A DNA stretch of 64,000 nucleotides from Branchiibius hedensis (GTDB taxonomy: Bacteria > Actinomycetota > Actinomycetes > Actinomycetales > Dermatophilaceae): the NCBI RefSeq assembly GCF_900108585.1, contig NZ_UESZ01000001.1, positions 682,001-746,000 of the forward strand, written 5' to 3'. Of this stretch, positions 54,080 through 63,079 are shown piece by piece; positions within the stretch are counted from its first letter, which is position 1, and each line of letters begins with the position of its first letter. The notes under the pieces are model-generated. The model had not been told where the DNA came from. It saw only the letters and a list, made by a program, of their open reading frames with translations, and searched no databases. A program made the position numbers and the translations under genes.

Positions 54080-54906
54080 TGCTCGACCGCTTGCGTTGCG
54101 CGCATCACGACCACGTCGCCGGACACTGAACTCGCCTTGATCTTCAGCGTGGGATTGCCCTCGGACAACCGGCCGCCACCGCGGGTGCCGGGGTTGCCGA
54201 TCCGTTGTCCGTCGACGATGGCGGCACCGCTGAGACTGCTCAGCTGCACGTCGAACCCGTCGGAGTCGGGCACCCGCACCAAGACGTCACCGGAGACCGC
54301 GGTCGAAGAGATCGAAGTCTTCGCGCTCAGCAGGTCCAGCGTGATGTCGCCGGACACCGTGTTGAGTTTGACCGGGTCGACCCGACTGCGGTGCACCGTG
54401 ATGTTGCCGGAGACGCCATTGGCCTTGAGCGCACCGACCAAACCGTGCAACTCGACGGTGCCCGACACGGTGTTGACGTCGACCGAGTCGGTGATGTGGT
54501 CCAGGGTGACGCCGCCGCTGACCGTGTTGATCTTGGCTGGCCGGGTCAGGCCGCTGGCCAACACCTGCGCCGAGACCGTGTTGATCTTGGCCGTGACCCC
54601 TTCGGGCACGGCGATGGAGAGGCGAGCACGGTCCTGCGCTGCGGAGGATCCGAGCCGCTTGAGCGTCTCCCAGATGTTCTCGCCCTCGGCTTTGAGGTGA
54701 GTGACCTTGAGGGTGTTGCCATCCCAGGTCACCTGCAGCGGACGGCCGCGCAACTCATGTATTTCGAGAGTTGCTCCGGCCGCATCGCCGTGCGTGACCA
54801 CGTCGACCTGGCCGCCGACGATCGACACCGAGACGGTGCGAACGGTGGCCGGCTGGTCCTCGCCGATCTTCAGCGTTTGCGGTTCGCGAATCTCCCAGGC
54901 CTGCAT
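54076..54906 (-). CDS. DUF4097 beta-helix protein
   Basis: 276 aa. Built from repeated VSG-centred strands: KINTVSAQV, KINTVSGGVTL, VNTVSGTVEL, ANGVSGNITV, LNTVSGDITL, STAVSGDVLV and ASSVSGDVVV. This is the DUF4097 right-handed beta-helix type, linked to adhesin-like or envelope functions with no enzymatic motif. No signal peptide or membrane segment is visible. ATG 54906. Translated with PadR in a two-gene operon. Confidence 0.85.
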   Translation of the reverse strand: MQAWEIREPQTLKIGEDQPATVRTVSVSIVGGQVDVVTHGDAAGATLEIHELRGRPLQVTWDGNTLKVTHLKAEGENIWETLKRLGSSAAQDRARLSIAVPEGVTAKINTVSAQVLASGLTRPAKINTVSGGVTLDHITDSVDVNTVSGTVELHGLVGALKANGVSGNITVHRSRVDPVKLNTVSGDITLDLLSAKTSISSTAVSGDVLVRVPDSDGFDVQLSSLSGAAIVDGQRIGNPGTRGGGRLSEGNPTLKIKASSVSGDVVVMRATQAVEQ

Positions 54907-54920
54907 CTACCTCTCCTGTC

Positions 54921-54957
54921 ACGATATATCGCGTTGTCGGGAACACGTTATATCGCG
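54921..54957 (-). promoter_or_regulatory. Direct-repeat operator upstream of DUF4097-padR
   Basis: ACGATATATCGCG at 54921-54933 and ACGTTATATCGCG at 54945-54957 are direct repeats 24 bp apart, just upstream of the ATG at 54906. The ATATATCG palindromic core fits PadR operators and the site is AT-rich in a GC-rich background. Autoregulation is inferred. Confidence 0.55.
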
Positions 54958-54983
54958 AGTGGGATGCGCGGCAAGCACGGTTT

Positions 54984-55053
54984 CCCCCGACTTCTGCAGC
55001 GCAACTCACCGTGGCGTTGCCGAAACAGGTGAGTTGCGCTGCAAAAGTGGGGG
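54984..55053. repeat. Hairpin repeat with 19-bp arms, copy 2
   Basis: Arms TGCAGCGCAACTCACC (54995-55010) and complement (55028-55043) are identical to the copy at 43378; flanking sequence extends the stem toward CCCCC/GGGGG with one bulge. The 17-nt loop GTGGCGTTGCCGAAACA differs. Lies between the DUF4097 start and the PLP-enzyme stop. Confidence 0.92.
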
Positions 55054-55071
55054 AGGAGCGCGGGTGGGCCG

Positions 55072-56511
55072 CTACCAGGGCCGCGGCTGGCTCAGGTCCC
55101 GCGGGTCGCCGATGGCTTCCCAGCCCTGGCCGGGCACGTGCCGGTAGGGCAACGCGGAGCCGGAGGTGACCAATCGGCGTACGCCGGCGATCAACCGCTC
55201 CACGTGATCAGGGGTCGTCGCCAGTCCGAGGCTGGCCCGCACGGCAGCAGCGCTCTGCCCCACGACGGTGTCACACAGCAGGTGCGCGCAGAATCGTCCG
55301 TCACGGACCGCGATGCCGTCCTCGTCCGAAAGCACCTGCGAGACAAGCGAACTGTCCCATCCGTCCACCGTGAAGGTCACCACGCCCACGTTCGGGCGGT
55401 CGGCGCCGAGCGCTGCAACGATGCGGACGCCGGGGATCTGGCCGAGGCCGTCGCGCAGTCGGGTCGCCAACGCCTCCTCGTGCCGGTCGACGGTCTCGCG
55501 GTGCCGGGCGAGTGTCACGCAGGCGGCCGCAATGGCGATGGCGCCCAACGCATTCGGGGTCCCGCCCTCGTGCCGCGCCGGCCCGGTGTGCCACTGGATC
55601 CCGTCGCCGGACACAGTGTGCGTGGCGCCGCCTGCCGGAAGGTACGGCTCGGCGGCGTCCAGCCAGTCGGCGCGGCCCACGAGGGCGCCCGCACCGTACG
55701 GCGCATACATCTTGTGACCGGAGAACGCGATCCAATCCGCGCCGAGGTCGTCAAGGTCCACGGCCCGGTGCGGCACCAGCTGCGCACCGTCGACGACCAC
55801 TCTGGCGCCGAACTGCGCTGCAATGAAAGCTAGTTCGCGTACCGGCCACACTTCGCCAGTGACGTTGCACGCGCCGGTCAGCACTACCAGTTTGGGCGCC
55901 TGCGGGTCGGCGGCGGTCAACGCCGTGCGCAGCAGGTCGGCGGCCTCCTGCACACTGCCCGGCACCCGCAGCGCCGTCGTGTGCTCCGCCGGCCACGGCA
56001 GGAGCGCGGCGTGGTGGGCGGACTGCCAGGCGAAAACCTGTGCGTCCTGGGGCAATGCGTGGGCGAGCAGCCGCAGCGCGTCGGTGGTGTTGCGGGTGAA
56101 GATCACCTCATCGCCCGGGCGGGCCCCGACGAACCGGCCGACCTCGGCGCGGGCCTCTTCGAACCAAGCCGTGGTGATGCGGCTGGCGAAGCCGGCGCCG
56201 CGGTGCACCGAGCCGTAGGTCGGGCTGACCTTGTCGACTGCCTCCTTGACGGCGACCAGGGCCGGGGTCGTCGCGCCGTGGTCGAAGTTGGCGATGTCCA
56301 CGACCGTGCGGTGCACCGTGGGTACGCCGATCTCGTGGGCGACCGTGCGGGGCAGACCGGTCGCGGTCAGCGGCCCGCCACTGCGGCGGGGCAGATCCGT
56401 GACGATGCTCAACCGCCGCGAACTGGGGTGCTCGGGGCTGGGGAGCACGCCCGGGGCGTGATCGGTGAAGCCGCTGCTCGGCGTACGTGTGATGCTCGTG
56501 ACTGTGCTCAT
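55072..56511 (-). CDS. Class V aminotransferase / cysteine desulfurase-like PLP enzyme
   Basis: 479 aa. PLP-dependent fold I, class V: N-terminal DIANFDHGATTPALVAVKEAVD, cofactor-binding VVVDGAQLVPHRAVDL, and Schiff-base lysine in FSGHKMYAPYGAG. Similar to cysteine desulfurase/selenocysteine lyase proteins, but the position of the catalytic cysteine was not identified with certainty (VRDGRFCAHLL near residue 400 is a candidate). A SAM-sensing riboswitch upstream links it to sulfur amino acid metabolism. The N-terminal 60 residues are a non-conserved extension. Confidence 0.82.
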   Translation of the reverse strand: MSTVTSITRTPSSGFTDHAPGVLPSPEHPSSRRLSIVTDLPRRSGGPLTATGLPRTVAHEIGVPTVHRTVVDIANFDHGATTPALVAVKEAVDKVSPTYGSVHRGAGFASRITTAWFEEARAEVGRFVGARPGDEVIFTRNTTDALRLLAHALPQDAQVFAWQSAHHAALLPWPAEHTTALRVPGSVQEAADLLRTALTAADPQAPKLVVLTGACNVTGEVWPVRELAFIAAQFGARVVVDGAQLVPHRAVDLDDLGADWIAFSGHKMYAPYGAGALVGRADWLDAAEPYLPAGGATHTVSGDGIQWHTGPARHEGGTPNALGAIAIAAACVTLARHRETVDRHEEALATRLRDGLGQIPGVRIVAALGADRPNVGVVTFTVDGWDSSLVSQVLSDEDGIAVRDGRFCAHLLCDTVVGQSAAAVRASLGLATTPDHVERLIAGVRRLVTSGSALPYRHVPGQGWEAIGDPRDLSQPRPW

Positions 56512-56594
56512 AGCGATGCTCCTCGTCGGTCCTAGGGACCAGCGAGCGCGCCGAAAAGGGGGCGAGCGGAGAACTGGTCCGCGCTTGCCGTCAC

Positions 56595-56692
56595 GCTGCT
56601 GCGATCCGGCCGGGTCGTCACCCGGAGCACCCCACCGCGGAGGAGGGTTGCCGCTCAGTCAGCCGGGGCTTAGGACTGAGACTCTTGACCTG
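56595..56692 (-). promoter_or_regulatory. SAM-IV-type riboswitch
   Basis: On the minus strand, GGTCAAGAG, stem CTCAGTC/GACTGAG with loop containing AAGCCCCGGCT, then GCGGCAACCCTCC and CCGCGGTGGGGTGCTCCGGG, closed by TGACGACC pairing with GGTC. This matches the SAM-IV (SAM-I/IV) aptamer seen before actinobacterial sulfur genes. The 80 bp between aptamer and start codon contains a GGACCAG/CTGGTCC hairpin and the Shine-Dalgarno GAGGAG, so control is probably translational. Confidence 0.8.
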
Positions 56693-56720
56693 GAAAAAAC
56701 TGTAGCAGCGTGCGGCGCGA

Positions 56721-57896
56721 TCAGTCGCACACCACGTCGATGCCGTCCGCAATGCGGTACGGCGCTGCCACGATGAGGGCGCCAGCGGCCCGCCGCAACC
56801 GGCTGATCTCAGCCCGGACCGCCACCTCGTGACCTCTGTCCCCGTACAACCGGGTGCTCAACGCAGCGGCGGTCAGACCCAGGGGCGTGCCGACCAGCAG
56901 GCGCAGGATCTGCGCGTGGCGGCGACTGAGCGGCACCGTCCACGGCTGGTCATCGTCACCAGACAGGTGCAGCGTGTCGTCGCGGCCCAGTCGCGCGGAC
57001 AGCCGCCGCGGACTCGGCGCGGGGCGCACCAACCAGCCGTCCCCGACGCGCTCGGGAAAACACATGCCCAGACCGGGCACGGCCAGCAGTCGATCGGCCC
57101 GCGGCGCGGCGATGCGATCGCGGACGCTGACGCCCTCCCGGTGGGCCACCCAACCGTGGTCGTCGACAAGCAACAGCGGACTGCCGGCGGTCGCGATCAG
57201 GTGACTGGTCCGCTCACGAAGCCGACGCAACTGCTGCTCATGGTGTTGCCACAGCGCACCCTGCGCCAGTTGCACAGCGCTGTCCACCAGCGCCACCAGC
57301 GCCGGGTGCAAGGTCATGGCCGGGCCGCTGACGTCGACGATCCCCAACAGCGAGCCGTCCCTCGGGTCATGAACCGGAGCAGCGGTGCAGTACCAGGGGT
57401 GCTGGCGCTGCTCGAAGTGTTCGGCGGAGAACAGTTGCACAGGAGCCTGCTCGGCCAGTGCGGTGCCGATCGCGTTGGTGCCTACGTAGGTCTCCGACCA
57501 GTGCGCCCCGAGCGCGAAGCCCAGCGAATCCGCCTGTCGCAGAATGGCCGGCGAACCTTCCCGCCACAGGATGACACCATCCCGGTCGGTGATGACCACG
57601 ATGAAGAGCGAGGCGTCGGCGACGCTGGTCAGCACGGTTCGGATCCGGTCGGCAACCAACGCCAGCGCACTGTCCGAGCGCCGGGCGTGCACCTGGTCGA
57701 TCGGCAGGATGTCGCGGTGCAACGGGCGATCGGGATCCAGGCCGAGGGACATCATTCGGGCCCACGAGCGGGCGACGACCGGACGGGGGCGTTCTGATGG
57801 TTTGGACCCGGACATGACGGCATCGTGCAAACGCACCAACTGCCGTGCGTGCAGGCCCAGGTCCACACCGGGCGCGACGGCTGCCGCTGACGTCAT
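56721..57896 (-). CDS. GAF-domain transcriptional regulator (AcoR-like N-terminus)
   Basis: 391 aa. The N-terminal half resembles the sensory part of AcoR-type activators: SWARMMSLGLDPDRP, then a GAF domain with LGFALGAHWSETYVGTNAIGTALAEQAPVQLFSAEHF and ASLFIVVITDRDGVIL. A C-terminal winged-helix-like region (about 330-391: LSRRHAQILRLLVGTPLG) replaces the sigma-54 module. Divergent from the flavin monooxygenase gene and likely its regulator; the effector is probably a volatile or aldehyde/ketone substrate (inference). Stops 29 bp before the SAM riboswitch. Confidence 0.82.
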   Translation of the reverse strand: MTSAAAVAPGVDLGLHARQLVRLHDAVMSGSKPSERPRPVVARSWARMMSLGLDPDRPLHRDILPIDQVHARRSDSALALVADRIRTVLTSVADASLFIVVITDRDGVILWREGSPAILRQADSLGFALGAHWSETYVGTNAIGTALAEQAPVQLFSAEHFEQRQHPWYCTAAPVHDPRDGSLLGIVDVSGPAMTLHPALVALVDSAVQLAQGALWQHHEQQLRRLRERTSHLIATAGSPLLLVDDHGWVAHREGVSVRDRIAAPRADRLLAVPGLGMCFPERVGDGWLVRPAPSPRRLSARLGRDDTLHLSGDDDQPWTVPLSRRHAQILRLLVGTPLGLTAAALSTRLYGDRGHEVAVRAEISRLRRAAGALIVAAPYRIADGIDVVCD

Positions 57897-57916
57897 CAGA
57901 ACTCACTTTCGTCGCA

Positions 57917-57933
57917 TGCAACGTGCTGCAACG
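57917..57933 (+). promoter_or_regulatory. Direct-repeat site upstream of flavin monooxygenase
   Basis: TGCAACG occurs twice with a 10-bp period (57917-57923 and 57927-57933), one helical turn, in the divergent spacer between the GAF regulator and the monooxygenase. Such phased direct repeats are typical activator sites. Function is inferred. Confidence 0.35.
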
Positions 57934-58002
57934 GTTCCGCCCCGGGGGTGCGGGGCAGTGTGCTGTAGATCACACCGTACGACATGAAGGAGTTGAGAGC
58001 CC

Positions 58003-59835
58003 ATGACCCAGACTGCCGAGCATCCGACTGAAACGGCGATTGACGCACAGTCACGCGCCGACGCCTGGTTGGCCGCCTTCGAGACCGCACTGCGCAACCG
58101 GGACATCCCGGCGGCGACGGCTCTCTTTGCCACCGACAGCTACTGGCGCGACCTGGTGTCGTTCACCTGGAACCTGGCCACGGTGGAGGGACGCGAGGGT
58201 GTCGGAGATCTGCTCGCCGAGACGCTCGAGCGCACCGATCCCGCGTCGTTCGCGACGAGCGAGCCGCCCACCGACGACGACGGGGTGGTGACTGCGTGGT
58301 TCACGTTCGAGACCGGCGTCGGCCGTGGGCAGGGACTGGTCCGGTTGACCGAGGAGGACGGTCAGGACAAGGCCTGGACGCTGCTCACCGCCCTGCGCGA
58401 GTTGAAGGGATATGAGGAACCACGCGGCGTACGTCGCCCCAAGGGTGCCGAGCACGGCGCCACCCGCGATCGGACGACCTGGGCCGAGCGGCGGCAGGAG
58501 GAGGCCGAGTCGCTCGGCTCCACCACCCAGCCGTACGTGCTGATCATCGGGGGCGGCCAGGGCGGCATCGCCCTGGGTGCGCGGTTGCGGCAGTTGTCCG
58601 TCCCGGCGCTGGTGATCGACAGGCATCCCCGCCCGGGCGACCAGTGGCGCGGCCGCTACAAGTCGCTGTGTCTGCACGACCCGGTCTGGTACGACCACCT
58701 GCCCTACCTGAAGTTCCCGGACAACTGGCCGGTCTTCGCGCCCAAGGACAAGATCGCCGACTGGCTGGAGTCCTACGTCAAGGTGATGGAGGTGCCGTAC
58801 TGGAGCAACACCGAGGCCAAGAAGGCGACCTGGTCGGCGGAGCGGGAGGAGTGGACCGTCGAGGTCGAGCGCGACGGACAGCCGGTGACGCTGCGGCCCA
58901 GCCAGTTGGTGTTCGCCACCGGGATGTCCGGCAAGCCGCGGATGCCGCAGATCGAGGGGATGGATGTCTTCGAGGGCGATGTGCACCACTCCAGTGCGCA
59001 CCCCGGTCCGGACGCCTACGCCGGCAAGCGGGCCGTGGTCATCGGCTCCAACAACTCCGCCTTCGACATCTGTGGTGCGTTGTGGGAGAACGGTGCCGAC
59101 GTCACGATGGTGCAGCGCTCCTCGACGCACATCGTCAAGAGCGAGTCCCTGATGGAGTACGGCCTGGGCGATCTGTATTCCGAGCGGGCGGTCGAGGCCG
59201 GCGTCACCACGGAGAAGGCGGACTTGATCTTCGCCTCGCTGCCGTACCGGATCATGCACCAGTTCCAGATCCCGGCCTACGAGAAGATGGCTGAGGTCGA
59301 CAAGGACTTCTACGACCGGTTGGAGAGCGCCGGCTTCTGGCACGACTGGGGCGATGACGGCTCAGGGTTGTTCATGAAGTACCTGCGCCGCGGCTCCGGT
59401 TACTACATCGACGTTGGCTCCGCCGACCTGGTGGCGAACGGCGACGTGAAGTTGGTGCACGGGCAGATCGACCACCTCAGCAAGGACGCCGTGGTGCTCG
59501 AGGATGGCACCGAACTGCCCGCGGATCTGGTCGTCTTCGCCACCGGGTACAACTCGATGAACGGCTGGGTCGCCGACCTGATCGACCAGCAGACCGCCGA
59601 CCAGCTGGGCAAATGCTGGGGCCTGGGATCGGACACGACCAAGGACCCGGGTCCGTGGGAGGGCGAACAACGCAACATGTGGAAGCCGACCAACGTCCCG
59701 AACCTGTGGATGCACGGCGGCAACCTGCACCAGTCCCGGCACTACTCGCTCTACCTGGCATTGCAGTTGAAAGCCCGCTACGAGGGGTTGGAGACGCCGG
59801 TCTTCGCGTTGCAACCGGTGCATCACACCGCCTGA
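58003..59835 (+). CDS. Flavin-containing monooxygenase with NTF2-like N-terminal domain
   Basis: 610 aa. Residues 1-140 resemble a SnoaL/NTF2-like domain (DAWLAAFETALRNRDIPAATALFATDSYWRDLVSFTW), followed by a class B FMO module with FAD-binding GGGQGGIALG, NADPH-binding VVIGSNNSAFDI and the ATG-type motif VVFATGYNSMNGW. Probably oxidises a ketone, aldehyde or amine (Baeyer-Villiger or hydroxylation type). The FxGxxxHxxxW signature of classic FMOs appears weakly as FEGDVHHSSAH. ATG 58003 has GAAGGAG upstream. Divergent from a GAF regulator. Confidence 0.93.
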   Translation: MTQTAEHPTETAIDAQSRADAWLAAFETALRNRDIPAATALFATDSYWRDLVSFTWNLATVEGREGVGDLLAETLERTDPASFATSEPPTDDDGVVTAWFTFETGVGRGQGLVRLTEEDGQDKAWTLLTALRELKGYEEPRGVRRPKGAEHGATRDRTTWAERRQEEAESLGSTTQPYVLIIGGGQGGIALGARLRQLSVPALVIDRHPRPGDQWRGRYKSLCLHDPVWYDHLPYLKFPDNWPVFAPKDKIADWLESYVKVMEVPYWSNTEAKKATWSAEREEWTVEVERDGQPVTLRPSQLVFATGMSGKPRMPQIEGMDVFEGDVHHSSAHPGPDAYAGKRAVVIGSNNSAFDICGALWENGADVTMVQRSSTHIVKSESLMEYGLGDLYSERAVEAGVTTEKADLIFASLPYRIMHQFQIPAYEKMAEVDKDFYDRLESAGFWHDWGDDGSGLFMKYLRRGSGYYIDVGSADLVANGDVKLVHGQIDHLSKDAVVLEDGTELPADLVVFATGYNSMNGWVADLIDQQTADQLGKCWGLGSDTTKDPGPWEGEQRNMWKPTNVPNLWMHGGNLHQSRHYSLYLALQLKARYEGLETPVFALQPVHHTA

Positions 59836-59845
59836 GTCCGCTCAT

Positions 59846-59881
59846 CGCCGCGGTCGGTCCCGATTCGGGCCGACCGCGGCG
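59846..59881 (+). terminator. Terminator after the flavin monooxygenase gene
   Basis: CGCCGCGGTCGGTCCC pairs with GGGCCGACCGCGGCG around a five-base loop GATTC, with one bulge. It begins 11 bp after the monooxygenase stop and 47 bp before ftsK. No T-run, but a very stable stem. Confidence 0.7.
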
Positions 59882-59927
59882 GCGTGTGACGCAAGTGAAA
59901 GATGTGACTGTCCTCTAGCCTGTTTCG

Positions 59928-62588
59928 GTGGCTACCCGTCAGCCCGCGAGCCGCGGGACCTCCTCCTCGACCAAGGGCCGGGCTCGCAGCTCGAGTGCCA
60001 AATCGCCGAGTACCAAATCGCCGAGCGCCCGTTCGCGCCCGGCGGCCAAGACGCCGCGGGCGTCCGCGCCGGCCAGCCGCACCAAAGCGCGCAGCGGCGG
60101 GATGCCAATGCCGGTGCGCGCCGTCCGGTCCGCCTGGATGGGCGTGTCGCACGCGGCGGGTGGAACCGCCCGCAGCGTCGCCATGTCCGGCCGTGAGGTC
60201 ACCCCGGAGCAGCGCCGCGACGGGCTGGGCTTCCTGCTCATCGCGCTCGCGGTGGTCGTCGCGTTGCGCGAATGGTGGGGCATGTCCGGCACCTTCGGTG
60301 ACGCCATTTACGCCGTCGTCGCCGGCACCTTCGGCATGGTCGCCCTGGCCCTGCCCATCATCTTGTTGCTGCTCGGCGGCCATCTGCTGCGCTCGCCCAG
60401 GGGCCACCAGGCCACGCACCGCGTCCTGATCGGTCTGGCGCTCTTCCTGGCCGGAGTGTGCGGCCTGATCAGCACGGTCAAGGGCATTCCGGCGCCCGCG
60501 ATGACCGACGACATCCGCACCGCCGGTGGCATGGTCGGATTCCTGGCCTCCAGTCCCATCGCCGCCGCCATCGGCTCCTGGGGCACCGGGGTGGCGCTGC
60601 TGGTGGTCACCGTCTTCGGGGTGCTGGTGATGACCGCGACCCCGCTGCGGGAGGTTCCCGCCCGCCTTCAGCACACCTATCGCTGGTTGATGGGCCAGCA
60701 CGGCATGGTGGATGAGGCGGATGGTCCCGTCGATGCAGTAGCCCAGGATCTGCATGGCGACCAGATCGACGGGGACCGGCCCCGCAAACGGGGTCGTCGA
60801 CGTACCGCACCCGTTGACCCGGCACTGGACGGGGACGAACCCTTCGAGCAGGCCGCCCAGGTGCATCACGTTCCGGCCAAGGGCGGCCCGGCGCCGGAGC
60901 GGACGACGCCCGACGGTCGGCCGCTGCGACCGGGGGAGAAGGCCGCACCCGCTCCGGTCGATGCGACTCCGCCCCTGGAAGCACCGCCGGTGGCACCGAT
61001 CCCGCAGCGGGTCGAGCAACTCGCCCTCGGCGGCGACGTCACCTACACCCTGCCGGCCAACCAGATCCTGCTGCCGGGAACCCCGCCCAAGTCGCGGTCG
61101 GCGGCCAATGACCGGGTCGTGGAGGCCCTTCGCGCGACGCTGGAATCGTTCGACGTGGACGCCCAGGTCACCGGATTCACCCGGGGCCCGACCGTCACCC
61201 GCTACGAGGTCGAGCTCGGCTCGGGCACCAAGGTCGAGCGCGTCACCGCCTTGTCCAAGAACATCGCGTACGCCGTGGCGTCCGCCGACGTGCGGATCCT
61301 GTCGCCGATCCCGGGCAAGTCCGCGATCGGGATCGAGATCCCGAACACCGACCGCGAGAAGGTCAGCCTGGGCGACGTGCTGCGCAGCCAGGCGGCGCGC
61401 AGCAACGAGCACCCGATGGTGATGGGGGTCGGCAAGGACGTCGAGGGTGGGTACGTCGTGGCGAACCTGGCCAAGATGCCGCACCTGCTCGTCGCGGGAG
61501 CCACCGGCGCCGGTAAGTCCAGCTTCGTCAACTCGATGATCGTCTCGATCATGATGCGCTCGACCCCTGAAGAGGTCCGCATGGTGCTGGTCGACCCCAA
61601 ACGGGTGGAATTGACGGCCTACGAAGGCATTCCGCACCTGATCACGCCGATCATCACCAACCCGAAGAAGGCTGCGGAGGCGCTGCAGTGGGTGGTGCGG
61701 GAGATGGACACCCGCTACGACGACCTGGCCGCGTTCGGTTTCAAACACGTCGACGACTTCAACAAGGCGGTCCGTGCCGGCAAGGTCACGCTGCCGCCGG
61801 ACAGCAAACGCAACCTGCAGCCGTACCCGTATCTGCTGGTGGTCGTGGACGAACTCGCCGACCTGATGATGGTGGCCCCGCGGGATGTCGAGGAGTCGAT
61901 CGTCCGGATCACCCAGTTGGCGCGCGCCGCCGGAATCCATCTGGTGTTGGCGACCCAGCGTCCGTCGGTGGACGTCGTCACCGGCCTGATCAAGGCCAAT
62001 GTGCCCTCGCGGATGGCGTTCGCGACCTCGTCGTTGGCCGACTCACGGGTGGTGCTGGACCAGCCGGGCGCGGAGAAACTGATCGGCCAGGGCGATGCGC
62101 TGTTCTTGCCGATGGGTGCTTCCAAACCGATCCGTGTGCAGGGTGCCTGGGTCACCGAGACCGAGGTCCACGAGGTCGTGGCCCACGTCAAGAGCCAGTT
62201 GCAGGTGCACTACCGCGACGACGTCACCGTCGTGGCCCCGAAGAAGCAGATCGACGAAGAGGTCGGCGACGACCTCGACCTGATGCTGCAGGCGGCTGAG
62301 CTGATCGTCACCACGCAGTTCGGCTCCACCTCGATGTTGCAACGCAAGCTGCGCGTCGGGTTCGCCAAGGCCGGCCGGCTGATGGACCTGCTCGAATCAC
62401 GCGGGGTGGTGGGCCCCTCGGAGGGTTCGAAGGCACGAGATGTCCTGGTCAAGCCGGACGACCTGCCGACGACTCTGGCACTGTTGCGGGGTGAGGATGT
62501 GCCGGCCGCCGATGACGTGTACGACGCCGAGGCATCCTCCGACGAGGGGTCCGAGGACGCATGGAGTCTGACCGAACACGGCCGGTGA
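59928..62588 (+). CDS. ftsK: DNA translocase FtsK
   Basis: 886 aa. N-terminal basic Ser/Lys/Arg-rich region (about residues 10-60), four membrane helices (about 85-240), an acidic linker, then the RecA-like motor with ATP-binding GATGAGKSSFVNSM, KRVELTAYEGIPHL and VVVDELADLMMVAPRDVEESI, and a C-terminal gamma winged helix with TSMLQRKLRVGFAKAGRLMDLLESRGVVGPS. It pumps DNA and resolves chromosome dimers at division. GTG 59928. Followed by a membrane protein gene that overlaps its stop. Confidence 0.96.
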   Translation: MATRQPASRGTSSSTKGRARSSSAKSPSTKSPSARSRPAAKTPRASAPASRTKARSGGMPMPVRAVRSAWMGVSHAAGGTARSVAMSGREVTPEQRRDGLGFLLIALAVVVALREWWGMSGTFGDAIYAVVAGTFGMVALALPIILLLLGGHLLRSPRGHQATHRVLIGLALFLAGVCGLISTVKGIPAPAMTDDIRTAGGMVGFLASSPIAAAIGSWGTGVALLVVTVFGVLVMTATPLREVPARLQHTYRWLMGQHGMVDEADGPVDAVAQDLHGDQIDGDRPRKRGRRRTAPVDPALDGDEPFEQAAQVHHVPAKGGPAPERTTPDGRPLRPGEKAAPAPVDATPPLEAPPVAPIPQRVEQLALGGDVTYTLPANQILLPGTPPKSRSAANDRVVEALRATLESFDVDAQVTGFTRGPTVTRYEVELGSGTKVERVTALSKNIAYAVASADVRILSPIPGKSAIGIEIPNTDREKVSLGDVLRSQAARSNEHPMVMGVGKDVEGGYVVANLAKMPHLLVAGATGAGKSSFVNSMIVSIMMRSTPEEVRMVLVDPKRVELTAYEGIPHLITPIITNPKKAAEALQWVVREMDTRYDDLAAFGFKHVDDFNKAVRAGKVTLPPDSKRNLQPYPYLLVVVDELADLMMVAPRDVEESIVRITQLARAAGIHLVLATQRPSVDVVTGLIKANVPSRMAFATSSLADSRVVLDQPGAEKLIGQGDALFLPMGASKPIRVQGAWVTETEVHEVVAHVKSQLQVHYRDDVTVVAPKKQIDEEVGDDLDLMLQAAELIVTTQFGSTSMLQRKLRVGFAKAGRLMDLLESRGVVGPSEGSKARDVLVKPDDLPTTLALLRGEDVPAADDVYDAEASSDEGSEDAWSLTEHGR

Positions 62589-63079
62589 GCCGCTGGACCG
62601 GCGCGATCGGCGTCGGGCTCAGCGCCGGCCTGTCGGGCGCCTTGTGCCTGGCCGCATCCAGCCTGCTCGGCTCGTTGCTGCAGCCCAACAGCCTGGGCTG
62701 GTCGGGGTTGGTGCGGATGGCGACCCTGGTGATCTGGCCGTGGTCGGACGACGGCCACCCGCTGCCCAATTTCCTGGTGGCCCTGGCCATCGTCCTGGTG
62801 GTCCCGGTGATCCTGGTGGCTCCCGCGGCCCGGGAGACCGCCGCTGGCCGTGGTGGTTACACGATGATGTGGGCTACGTGGGGTGCTGTTCTGGTCGCTG
62901 GTGCGCTTGCGGGGGCCGCGGCCGTCGGTATCGCGGCCGCCGCTTCGCCGGGTAGTTCGGGCTTCGACGTGCTGCCTTCCGGATTGCAGGCCGGGGCCGG
63001 TTGGGCGTTGCTGGTCGGCTGGATCCCGGCGCTGATCGCGGCCGGCGTCCATGCCGGGCGACTGCGTCAGGTGGACTGA
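62585..63079 (+). CDS. Hypothetical membrane protein after ftsK
   Basis: 164 aa with four predicted membrane helices (for example GLSGALCLAASSLLGSLLQP, FLVALAIVLVVPVILVAPAA, AVLVAGALAGAAAVGIAA). GTG 62585 overlaps the ftsK stop by four bases and is preferred to ATG 62561, which would overlap ftsK by 28 bp. No family recognised. Its last 13 bp overlap the convergent dipeptidase gene. Confidence 0.7.
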   Translation: MSRWTGAIGVGLSAGLSGALCLAASSLLGSLLQPNSLGWSGLVRMATLVIWPWSDDGHPLPNFLVALAIVLVVPVILVAPAARETAAGRGGYTMMWATWGAVLVAGALAGAAAVGIAAAASPGSSGFDVLPSGLQAGAGWALLVGWIPALIAAGVHAGRLRQVD

